Position numbers and translations under genes: made by a program. A model generated the notes under the pieces. It made no database searches. It was not told the DNA's origin and was given only the letters and a program-made list of their open reading frames with translations. A stretch of 6,632 nt of DNA from Nevskiaceae bacterium (GTDB taxonomy: Bacteria > Pseudomonadota > Gammaproteobacteria > Steroidobacterales > Steroidobacteraceae). The number at the start of each line of letters is the position of its first letter. Position 1 is the first letter of the stretch. The stretch lies in assembly GCA_031277355.1 (NCBI GenBank), contig JAITMN010000095.1:1-6632 (forward strand). The letters are read 5' to 3'. Of this stretch, positions 1-5,983 are shown piece after piece.

Positions 1-2108
1 GTGTAGGTGGCCGGATTGGAGCGCGGCGTGCGACCGATGGGGCTTTGGTCGATGTCGATGACGCGGTCGATCAGTTCAAGGCCGGTGACGGCATCGGCCT
101 GCGGCGGATCGTGACCCACGAGACCCAGATGATTGCACGCCGCTGCGAACAGCGTGTTGTTTACCAGTGTGGATTTGCCGGAACCGGATACACCCGTGAC
201 GCAGGTGAACAGGCCGATGGGAAAGTCGGCCGATACGGTTTTGAGATTGTTCGCCCTCGCGCCTTTGATGTGAATGGAGCGCTGCGGATCGCGCGGGTGT
301 CTGCGTGCGGGGGTTGCAATGGCTTCGCGGCCCGACAGATAACGGCCCGTGAGCGAATCGGGAGTGGCGCAGATTTGCTTCGGTGTGCCTTGCGCGACGA
401 TGCGTCCGCCGTGCACGCCCGCGCCGGGGCCCAGATCAAGCACATGATCGGCGCGCAGTATCGCCTCTTCGTCGTGCTCCACGACGAGCACGGTATTGCC
501 CAGATCACGCAGGCGTTGCAGCGTGCCCAGCAGTCGTTGATTGTCGCGCTGATGCAGGCCGATGGACGGCTCATCGAGAATGTACAGCACGCCGACAAGA
601 CCCGAACCTACCTGGCTTGCCAATCGGATGCGCTGCGATTCGCCGCCGGAAAGCGTTTCGGCGCTGCGTTCCAGCGTGAGGTAGTCAAGGCCCACGTCCA
701 CGAGAAAGCGCAGGCGGTCGGCCACTTCCTTGACGATGCGCGCGGCGATTTCCCCGCGCCAGCCGTCGAGCCTCAATTGCGTGTAGCGTTGCAGTGCGTC
801 GGCCACCGACAGCGCGGCGATCTGCGGCAGCGTATCGCCGCCCACATGCACATGGCGCGCATCGGCGTTGAGCCGCGCGCCATCACATTCGATGCAGCGC
901 CGCGTGCCGCGATACTTGCCCAATTCCTCGCGCACCGTCACCGATTCGGTTTCGCGGTAGCGCCGTTCCAGATTTGGAATGATGCCTTCGAAGGGATGCG
1001 CGCGTCGCGCCGCACGGCCGCGCGAATCGGTGTAGCGAAAGGCGATGTCGGTGTTGCCGCTGCCATTGAGCACCACATCGCGCACGTTCTTCGGCAGCGC
1101 GGACCACGGCGCTTCGATGTCGAAGTCGTAGTGTTCGGCCAGCGCGCGGATCATCTGGAAGTAGTAGGCGTTGCGGCGGTCCCAGCCGCGAATCGCGCCG
1201 CCGGCCAGCGATAACTGCGGGTGCATCACGATGCGCTGCGGATCGAAGAACTCCTGAAAGCCCAGTCCATCGCAGCCGCTGCAAGCGCCGGCGGGACTGT
1301 TGAAGGAGAACAGCTTGGGTTCCAGCGGCGGCACGCTGTGTCCGCACAGGGGGCAGGCGTGCACGCTGGAGAAGGTGAGTTCATCACGGCCCTTGGCCGC
1401 AAAAGCCAGACGCGCGAAGCCATTGCCCAGGCGCAACGCGGTCTCGAAGGATTCGGCCAGACGCTGCGCGATGTCGGGGCGCACCTTGAAGCGATCCACC
1501 ACCGCTTCGATGTGATGCTTGCGCTTGGCGTCGAGCGCGGGCACGGCGTCGATCTCGCTGACCACGCCGTCCACGCGCACGCGCACGAAGCCGCGTGAGG
1601 CAAGATCGGCGAAGATGTCGTGATGCTCGCCTTTGCGCGCGGCGATCAGCGGGGCGAGCAGCAGACAGCTCTCGCCTTCGGGCAGCGTCAACACCTGATC
1701 CACCATCTGACTCACCGTTTGCGCGGTGAGGTCGATGTGATGCGTGGGGCAGCGCGGAATTCCGGCGCGGGCATAGAGCAGGCGCAGGTAGTCGTGGATT
1801 TCGGTGACGGTGCCCACGGTGGAGCGCGGGTTGTGCGAGGTGGCCTTCTGTTCGATGGCGATGGCCGGCGACAGGCCCTCGATGCTGTCGACGTCGGGTT
1901 TGTCCATCATCGACAGAAATTGCCGCGCATAGGCCGACAGCGATTCCACGTAACGGCGCTGGCCTTCGGCGTACAGCGTGTCGAAGGCCAGCGAAGACTT
2001 GCCGGAGCCGGACAGCCCCGTGATCACGATCAGCCGGTTGCGCGGCAGATCGACGTCGATATTGCGCAAATTGTGCGTGCGAGCGCCGCGTACGCGGATC
2101 TGATCCAT
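1..2108 (-). CDS. uvrA: UvrABC excinuclease subunit A, N-terminal 702 residues (3' end outside window)
   Basis: UvrA is the cytoplasmic damage-sensing ATPase of nucleotide excision repair; it loads UvrB onto damaged DNA. The reading frame is unbroken from the ATG at 2108 to the window edge. Visible motifs: Walker A GLSGSGKS at residues 31-38; first zinc finger C252, C255, C276, C279; ABC signature LSGGES at 486-491; Walker B ILDEP at 510-514; second Walker A GVSGSGKS at 639-646. These positions are within one residue of E. coli UvrA (940 aa), so roughly 240 C-terminal residues, including the second zinc finger and second signature, lie left of the window. The ATG is chosen because family homology (DQIRVRGARTHNLRNID) starts at residue 2. 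No strong Shine-Dalgarno sequence precedes it. The gene is transcribed divergently from the regulator to its right, and no E. coli-type LexA box is visible upstream. Confidence 0.98.
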   Translation of the reverse strand, partial: MDQIRVRGARTHNLRNIDVDLPRNRLIVITGLSGSGKSSLAFDTLYAEGQRRYVESLSAYARQFLSMMDKPDVDSIEGLSPAIAIEQKATSHNPRSTVGTVTEIHDYLRLLYARAGIPRCPTHHIDLTAQTVSQMVDQVLTLPEGESCLLLAPLIAARKGEHHDIFADLASRGFVRVRVDGVVSEIDAVPALDAKRKHHIEAVVDRFKVRPDIAQRLAESFETALRLGNGFARLAFAAKGRDELTFSSVHACPLCGHSVPPLEPKLFSFNSPAGACSGCDGLGFQEFFDPQRIVMHPQLSLAGGAIRGWDRRNAYYFQMIRALAEHYDFDIEAPWSALPKNVRDVVLNGSGNTDIAFRYTDSRGRAARRAHPFEGIIPNLERRYRETESVTVREELGKYRGTRRCIECDGARLNADARHVHVGGDTLPQIAALSVADALQRYTQLRLDGWRGEIAARIVKEVADRLRFLVDVGLDYLTLERSAETLSGGESQRIRLASQVGSGLVGVLYILDEPSIGLHQRDNQRLLGTLQRLRDLGNTVLVVEHDEEAILRADHVLDLGPGAGVHGGRIVAQGTPKQICATPDSLTGRYLSGREAIATPARRHPRDPQRSIHIKGARANNLKTVSADFPIGLFTCVTGVSGSGKSTLVNNTLFAAACNHLGLVGHDPPQADAVTGLELIDRVIDIDQSPIGRTPRSNPATY

Positions 2109-2145
2109 GAGCCGGGTCCGGGAAAGCTCACATGAGGGGAAACAT

Positions 2146-2151
2146 ATTATA
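2146..2151 (-). promoter_or_regulatory. Probable -10 element of the uvrA promoter
   Basis: On the minus strand the sequence reads TATAAT, a perfect sigma-70 -10 hexamer, 38-43 bases upstream of the uvrA ATG. It sits in the only AT-rich patch of this otherwise GC-rich intergenic region. At a 16-18 base spacing there is no good -35 hexamer (the best reads are CATCAG and CCATCA), and no TG extended -10 is present, so an activator or a weak -35 may be involved. Transcription would start near 2139 and give a leader of about 30 nt. This is inference from sequence only. Confidence 0.5.
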
Positions 2152-2187
2152 GACTAGGCGTTGATATCTGATGGACCAGGTATTGAC

Positions 2188-2210
2188 GCAGCGCGCCAAT
2201 GGCGCGCTGC
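2188..2210. repeat. Perfect inverted repeat in the uvrA/regulator intergenic region
   Basis: Two 10-base arms, GCAGCGCGCC and GGCGCGCTGC, flank the 3-base centre AAT without a mismatch. The repeat ends 32 bases before the GTG start of the regulator and lies 80 bases from the uvrA ATG. No run of T follows on either strand, so it does not look like an intrinsic terminator. It could be a symmetric binding site for a regulator, or an RNA hairpin in the leader of the AraC-like gene if transcription starts upstream. A TTGACG at 2183-2188 abuts it and resembles a -35 box, but no convincing -10 follows at the right distance. The symmetry is seen directly; the function is inferred. Confidence 0.6.
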
Positions 2211-2242
2211 ACACGTCGACTCAGACATGAGGCAGGGAACGG

Positions 2243-3871
2243 GTGCCGATCATGAAGCGCCGTATGGCAAGGCAAGATGTCCACAAGTTGATTCCGCGAA
2301 CGGCGCTCGACAGAGTGGCGGCGAGAATCCATGAGCGCGATGGCAGGCTGGTCACGCTGCCGGAGAAGATTTCGCTGAAGGATCGCACGTTGTTGTCGCT
2401 GCTGAAGAACATGCGCAGCGCCGTGCGGGATGGCAGCGATCCGGCGACGTTGAAGTCCTTTACCGATGCGGCGGCGGCTCATCTGCTCCAGACGCAGGGC
2501 GTTGTTGATGATCCGCAGTCCTCCGCGCCGCAGGGTCTGCGCCTGTCCACGCGCAAGATACAGCAGCTTCAGGACTACATCGAATCGCATCTGTCGGGCG
2601 AAGTGCGGGTTCAGAGCATGGCGAGCGTTGCCGGCATGAGCCGCGCGCAGTTCGTGCGCCGCTTCAAGGTGACGACGGGAAAGACCCCGCATCAGTTCGT
2701 GATCGACGCCAGGGTGCGCAGCGCGCAGGCGCTGTTGACCGATGGCGAGCTGAGCCTGGCGCAGATTGCCGAGCGCACCGGCTTTGCCACGCCGTCGCAT
2801 TTCACGGCGGTGTTTCGCCGCATGGTGAAGGTTTCGCCGCTGGCTTATCGCAAGCAGATTGTTGAAGGTCGGCAGCCCGCACGCAGCGAAGCCGGTGTGC
2901 AGACGTCTCGTCTGGCCAGTGACTCGGCGCTGCGGATACAGTTGCTGCCCGAAAAAAAGCTGATCGTCAGCGCCGATGCGCCGGCATTGGGTGAATTTCA
3001 GTTGGAGCAGACTTCATTGCTGCTCAATGCGCATACTCGTCTGGTGAAGTCCAGCAAGGGCCTGGGTTGGACTGATCTGTTCGTCGCGGTAACCGACGAA
3101 ATGCCGCACGATGGAATGCACGGCGCGGTGCCGGCGGTGTGGATCGTCACGGCGACGACCTCCAACGACATTCTGCGCTGTACGCCGGAGGGCCGATACG
3201 AATCGGTGTTGCCCGAAAACGCCATCTCCATCACCCGTGCAGGCGATGCCGTGTACGACGAAATCGGCGCACCCTTGCAGCCGCAGCACCTGTATTTGCG
3301 GCAAAGCCTGATCGATGAAGTGGCGGAGGAGTTGTTCGCCGACGGCAGAGACAGGCGTTTCATCGGCTCCTCGTTCGGTGTGAACGATGGCGTATTGCGG
3401 CGGCTGCTCGCGGCGATCGATGAGGCGCTGCGCGAACCGCCGCAGACGAGCCGGTTGACGGTGGAGTACGTTGCCCGTGCATTGGCCTCGCATCTGCTTG
3501 AAAAATACTCCACGGCAGGCCCGGCGCGGCCGCTGCCGGTGCATCCGTTCAACGCCCGCCAGATCAGCGAGTTGAACAATTTCATCAAGGACAATCTTTC
3601 CTCCGGCGTCAGCATTGCCGATCTTGCCAATGTGGTGGGGCTGGGGCGCGCACGCTTCATACAGCGCTTCAAGGCCAGCACCTTGCTGACGCCGCATCAG
3701 GCCGTGATCAAGATGCGCATCAAACGGGCGCGCAAGATGCTCGCCGGCAAGAATGCCGACTACGCCTTGATTGCGCTGGCGTGCGGGTTCGTCAATCAAT
3801 CGCACTTCATCACGATGTTCAAACGCAATGTCGGCGTGACGCCGCACGAGTACCGACGCCTGATTGCCTAG
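2243..3871 (+). CDS. AraC-family transcriptional regulator with two complete AraC DNA-binding modules
   Basis: A 542-residue predicted cytoplasmic DNA-binding protein, nearly twice the usual 280-320 residues of this family. Two AraC-type double helix-turn-helix modules lie at about 101-206 and 436-541; both show the RF-K and TPHQ landmarks and the GF-SHF-FKR/FRR type second helix region. By eye the two modules align without gaps over 106 positions with about 40% identity. Residues 230-345 resemble the variable N-terminal sensor region seen in AraC proteins, followed by the typical helical hinge (349-422). The front copy has the hinge (14-85) but no sensor. The first start possible in frame is GTG at 2243, with AGGG at 2234-2237 five bases upstream; ATG at 2252 (residue 4) is the alternative, because the only upstream stop is TGA at 2228. 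The gene may regulate itself, uvrA or the downstream exporter; the effector is not recognisable. An A7 run at 2952-2958 sits near the junction of the halves. Confidence 0.9.
   Translation: MPIMKRRMARQDVHKLIPRTALDRVAARIHERDGRLVTLPEKISLKDRTLLSLLKNMRSAVRDGSDPATLKSFTDAAAAHLLQTQGVVDDPQSSAPQGLRLSTRKIQQLQDYIESHLSGEVRVQSMASVAGMSRAQFVRRFKVTTGKTPHQFVIDARVRSAQALLTDGELSLAQIAERTGFATPSHFTAVFRRMVKVSPLAYRKQIVEGRQPARSEAGVQTSRLASDSALRIQLLPEKKLIVSADAPALGEFQLEQTSLLLNAHTRLVKSSKGLGWTDLFVAVTDEMPHDGMHGAVPAVWIVTATTSNDILRCTPEGRYESVLPENAISITRAGDAVYDEIGAPLQPQHLYLRQSLIDEVAEELFADGRDRRFIGSSFGVNDGVLRRLLAAIDEALREPPQTSRLTVEYVARALASHLLEKYSTAGPARPLPVHPFNARQISELNNFIKDNLSSGVSIADLANVVGLGRARFIQRFKASTLLTPHQAVIKMRIKRARKMLAGKNADYALIALACGFVNQSHFITMFKRNVGVTPHEYRRLIA
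2952..2990 (+). other. Candidate -1 slippery heptamer A AAA AAG with downstream hairpin
   Basis: Seven consecutive A at 2952-2958 followed by G give the heptamer A AAA AAG in the reading frame (codons GAA AAA AAG, residues 237-239). This is the pattern used for -1 frameshifting in E. coli dnaX. Thirteen bases downstream, arms CCGATGC (2973-2979) and GCATTGG (2984-2990) can pair around loop GCCG, with one G-U pair. A -1 shift would add 11 residues and stop at a TGA, giving a product of about 250 residues with only the first DNA-binding module. No strong Shine-Dalgarno-like stimulator is visible just upstream. The sequence pattern is real; use as a frameshift or transcriptional slippage site is speculative. 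Confidence 0.25.
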
Positions 3872-3974
3872 CGCGAACGCCGCGCAAGAATCCGCACCGA
3901 ATCTGCAAGAGTCGAGACGACTGTGGAATACAGCGGCCGTCGGCTGCCTGCAGAATTTGCGCAAGGTTTTATTG

Positions 3975-4061
3975 ATGGCGGCGCCGACGAATTCTCTGTT
4001 GTCTGTGCTGGTGCCAGGGAGGGCGCCGGCGCCAAGGCAATTTTGTCGAGGGCCAGTTTGA
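3975..4061 (+). CDS. Possible 28-residue small ORF overlapping the exporter start
   Basis: ATG at 3975 is preceded by AAGG at 3963-3966 with 8 bases between, a fair ribosome binding site. The 28-codon frame ends in TGA at 4059-4061, whose last base is the first base of the exporter ATG at 4061 (TGATG), an arrangement typical of translational coupling. The peptide is proline- and arginine-rich towards its end, with a single Cys near the C-terminus and a short hydrophobic stretch (LLSVLV). I recognise no family. Against it: it uses several codons less common in the neighbouring genes (AGG, CGA, CCA), and the same DNA would be coding in another frame if the exporter starts at 3923. It could be a coupling leader or chance. 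Confidence 0.2.
   Translation: MAAPTNSLLSVLVPGRAPAPRQFCRGPV
4048..4052 (+). promoter_or_regulatory. Ribosome binding site that favours the ATG at 4061 for the exporter
   Basis: GAGGG lies 8 bases before ATG at 4061. The competing in-frame GTG at 3923 has only a weak GAG/GAGA stretch (3914-3917) before it. This decides the preferred exporter start, because GTG 3923 would otherwise add 46 residues that resemble no part of the family. Confidence 0.5.
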
Positions 4062-5866
4062 TGATGCCGCGTTCGTCTGCCCGCGTGGATCAGCGTGTGG
4101 ACGATCACGCAGCGCCTTCGCGCGGCAACGGGCTGCGTGAAATGTTTGCGCAGAATCCGCGAGTGCTGCTGGAACTGTGCGCCGGTTCGCTGGTGAGCAA
4201 CATGCTGGGCATCGCCACGGCGCTGTTTGCGATGCTGGCCTGGGATCGCGTAGCGCCGGCGCGTTCGCCTCATGTATTGTGGATGCTGGCCGCAGGCGTG
4301 GGTGTGGCGCTGGTGTTGGAGTATGGCCTGCGCATCGTGCGCGCATCGATCAGCGATCACTGCGCCAGAAAGGCCGATCTTGCGCTGTCGGAGTTGCACT
4401 ATTCGCGGCTGCTGGCATTGAGCGATGATGCCCGGTCGCGCTGCGCCGGTTCGCTGATCGCGCGGATGCGCGACTTCGAGTGCGCGCGCGAAGCGCTGAC
4501 GTCGGCCGCATTGGGCGCCCTGCTCGATGCGCCCTTTGCTGTGGTCTTCATTCTGGTCATCGCGTTGCTCGGCGGATATCTGGCGTTGCCGGCGCTGGTG
4601 GCGGCGGTGCTGATCGTGCTGCCGGGGTTTCTGGTGCTTCGTTCGTCAACGAGATTATCCGTCGACGCCGTGGCTGCATCGGCGCTGCGCAATGCGATCT
4701 GGATGGAGTCGGTGCATCGGGCCGAAGACATCCAGAACCTGCAAGCCGAACCGCGCTTTCAGGCGTTGTGGGGCAGAGCCAATCAACGCTCGTCGGACAT
4801 CTGGCTGCGGCAGCGTCAGTGGGTGGGCATGTTGAGCGGCTTGTCGGGCATCGTGCGCAACCTGGCCTGCGCCAGTGTGATCATCGGCGGCATCTACGGC
4901 ATCATCGGCAACGAATTGTCTACCGGCGTCGTGATTGCCTGCCTGCTGCTGACCGGCCGCGCACTGACGTTGGCGGCCCAACTTCCCGCAGCGCTGGCGC
5001 GATTGCAGCAAGCCAAGACTGCCAAGCAAGCTTTGGATGCGCTGCTGGAACGGCCAGATCAGGATTTGCTCAAAGGTCGCCACCGCCGTTCGGTGTTGAT
5101 CGGTCGCTATCGCTTCCAGAATGTGCAGTACGCCCATGGTTCGCAGCAACCTTTGGCGATGGATGTGCCGGCGCTGACCATCGCGCAGGGTGAGCGCATT
5201 GCCGTGTTGGGGCGCAGCGGCGCGGGCAAATCCACGCTGTTGCGTTTGTTGGCCGGTATGGCGCAGCCGCAGCAAGGCCGTATTGTGCTCGATGGCATGT
5301 CGATGGACCTGATCGACGCGGCGGACCTGCGGCGCTGCATCGGCGCGCTGACGCAGGATGCGAGTCTGTTCCACGGTTCGTTGCTGGAGAATCTGCGCCT
5401 GGGCGCGCCGCTGGCGAACGAAGCGGCCATTCGCCGTGCGATGAACATTGCCTGCGCCGATCGCCTGCTGTTGTCGCAGCCGCAGGGCATCGATCTGTCA
5501 TTGCGCGAGGGCGGCGCGGGGTTGTCCGCCGGGCAGAAGCAGGTGTTGCTGCTGGCGCGGCTGATCCTGCGCGAGCCGAGCATCGTGCTGCTGGATGAAC
5601 CCACGGCCTGGCTCGACAAGCGCACGGAGCGCAACATCATCGACAATCTGGATCGCTGGCTGGGTAACCGCACGCTGGTGGTGGCCACTCAACACCGGTC
5701 GATACTGTCGCTGGTCAAGCGCGTGATCGTCGTGGAGGGCGGGCGGATCGTGCTGGATGCGCCGAAGGATCAGGCGCTTGCGAAATTGGCGAGTCAGGGT
5801 TCGGAGGCGATGCCGGCGCGGCCATTGGATACCGGCCCGGCGGATCGGCCAAACGGTTACCATTAG
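4061..5866 (+). CDS. ABC exporter, fused permease and ATPase (type I secretion / peptide-export style)
   Basis: An inner-membrane half-transporter of 601 residues, expected to act as a dimer and to drive export with ATP. Residues about 25-310 form the membrane domain with some six hydrophobic segments (roughly 34-60, 70-93, 150-172, 175-194, 258-281, 289-310). The ATPase follows: Walker A GRSGAGKST at 384-392, Q-loop Q432, signature LSAGQ at 488-492 (usual LSGGQ, second Gly replaced by Ala), Walker B IVLLDE at 508-513 with catalytic E513, D-loop LD at 518-519, H-loop H545. All catalytic residues are present. The layout resembles PrtD/LapB-like type I secretion ATPases; there is no N-terminal C39 peptidase, so processing of double-glycine leaders is not expected. 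It lies 189 bases after the regulator gene (51 if GTG 3923 is used, giving 647 aa) and is probably co-transcribed with it. No adaptor or outer-membrane partner is encoded here, so the substrate is unknown. A lipid or drug exporter role cannot be excluded. Confidence 0.9.
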   Translation: MMPRSSARVDQRVDDHAAPSRGNGLREMFAQNPRVLLELCAGSLVSNMLGIATALFAMLAWDRVAPARSPHVLWMLAAGVGVALVLEYGLRIVRASISDHCARKADLALSELHYSRLLALSDDARSRCAGSLIARMRDFECAREALTSAALGALLDAPFAVVFILVIALLGGYLALPALVAAVLIVLPGFLVLRSSTRLSVDAVAASALRNAIWMESVHRAEDIQNLQAEPRFQALWGRANQRSSDIWLRQRQWVGMLSGLSGIVRNLACASVIIGGIYGIIGNELSTGVVIACLLLTGRALTLAAQLPAALARLQQAKTAKQALDALLERPDQDLLKGRHRRSVLIGRYRFQNVQYAHGSQQPLAMDVPALTIAQGERIAVLGRSGAGKSTLLRLLAGMAQPQQGRIVLDGMSMDLIDAADLRRCIGALTQDASLFHGSLLENLRLGAPLANEAAIRRAMNIACADRLLLSQPQGIDLSLREGGAGLSAGQKQVLLLARLILREPSIVLLDEPTAWLDKRTERNIIDNLDRWLGNRTLVVATQHRSILSLVKRVIVVEGGRIVLDAPKDQALAKLASQGSEAMPARPLDTGPADRPNGYH

Positions 5867-5875
5867 CCGTTTTTT
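5851..5875 (+). terminator. Probable intrinsic terminator overlapping the exporter stop codon
   Basis: Arms AAACGGTTA (5851-5859) and TAGCCGTTT (5864-5872) can form a 9-bp stem, including one G-U pair, around the 4-base loop CCAT. The 3' arm merges into a run of six T (5870-5875). The exporter TAG stop (5864-5866) lies within the 3' arm. The stem is only moderately GC-rich, so strength is uncertain, but position and T-run fit termination of the regulator-exporter unit ahead of ssb. Confidence 0.55.
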
Positions 5876-5884
5876 CGGCGGGGA

Positions 5885-5899
5885 GCGGCATTTTGCCGC
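5885..5899. repeat. Short perfect hairpin upstream of ssb
   Basis: Arms GCGGCA (5885-5890) and TGCCGC (5894-5899) pair perfectly around TTT. It lies between the probable exporter terminator and the suggested ssb promoter. It is followed by GTTTAC rather than a clear T-run, so it may be a backup terminator or a protein-binding site, or have no function. Confidence 0.35.
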
Positions 5900-5919
5900 G
5901 TTTACACCCGATATTGCGG

Positions 5920-5948
5920 CAGACATCTGCGTTCCCGTTGCCGACAAT
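5920..5948 (+). promoter_or_regulatory. Possible sigma-70-type promoter for ssb
   Basis: CAGACA at 5920-5925 (4 of 6 to TTGACA), a 17-base spacer, then GACAAT at 5943-5948 (4 of 6 to TATAAT). Transcription would start near 5955, giving a leader of about 29 nt. This is the best pair I could find in the 117-base gap, but each hexamer is mediocre. No CTGT-N8-ACAG LexA site is visible nearby. Confidence 0.3.
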
Positions 5949-5972
5949 ACGCCTCATCGCAATCGGATCATC

Positions 5973-5978
5973 AGGGGA
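5973..5978 (+). promoter_or_regulatory. Ribosome binding site of ssb
   Basis: AGGGGA ends five bases before the ATG at 5984. It is one of the clearest Shine-Dalgarno sequences in the window and, with the conserved N-terminus, fixes the start of ssb. Confidence 0.75.
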
Positions 5979-5983
5979 CAATC

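Noticed and set aside
45..1214. 389-codon open frame on the plus strand opposite uvrA
   Set aside because: It is antisense to a clear uvrA frame carrying all family motifs. Its translation is low-complexity Arg/Ala/Gln/His-rich text typical of GC-rich shadow frames, with no recognisable domain.
2188..2210. Inverted repeat as an intrinsic terminator
   Set aside because: No T-run follows on either strand, and it lies upstream of both divergent genes.
2147..2800. 217-codon open frame on the minus strand opposite the front half of the regulator
   Set aside because: It overlaps the AraC-like coding sequence entirely and runs through the uvrA promoter region. The composition is that of a shadow frame.
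3910..3922. AGTCG / CGACT hairpin just before GTG 3923 as a terminator of the regulator gene
   Set aside because: The 5-bp stem is short and has no following T-run.
4022..4033. Palindrome of two GGCGCC units as an operator or terminator
   Set aside because: Such palindromes are common in GC-rich coding DNA, and no T-run or second site accompanies it.
3923..4060. 46-residue N-terminal extension of the exporter from GTG 3923
   Set aside because: It has a weaker ribosome binding site and no resemblance to the peptidase-like or other N-terminal domains of the family. It is kept as an alternative start, not chosen.
3014..4399. 461-codon open frame on the minus strand spanning the end of the regulator and the start of the exporter
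   Set aside because: It crosses two well-supported genes on the other strand, has Arg/His/Gln-rich shadow composition and shows no domain.
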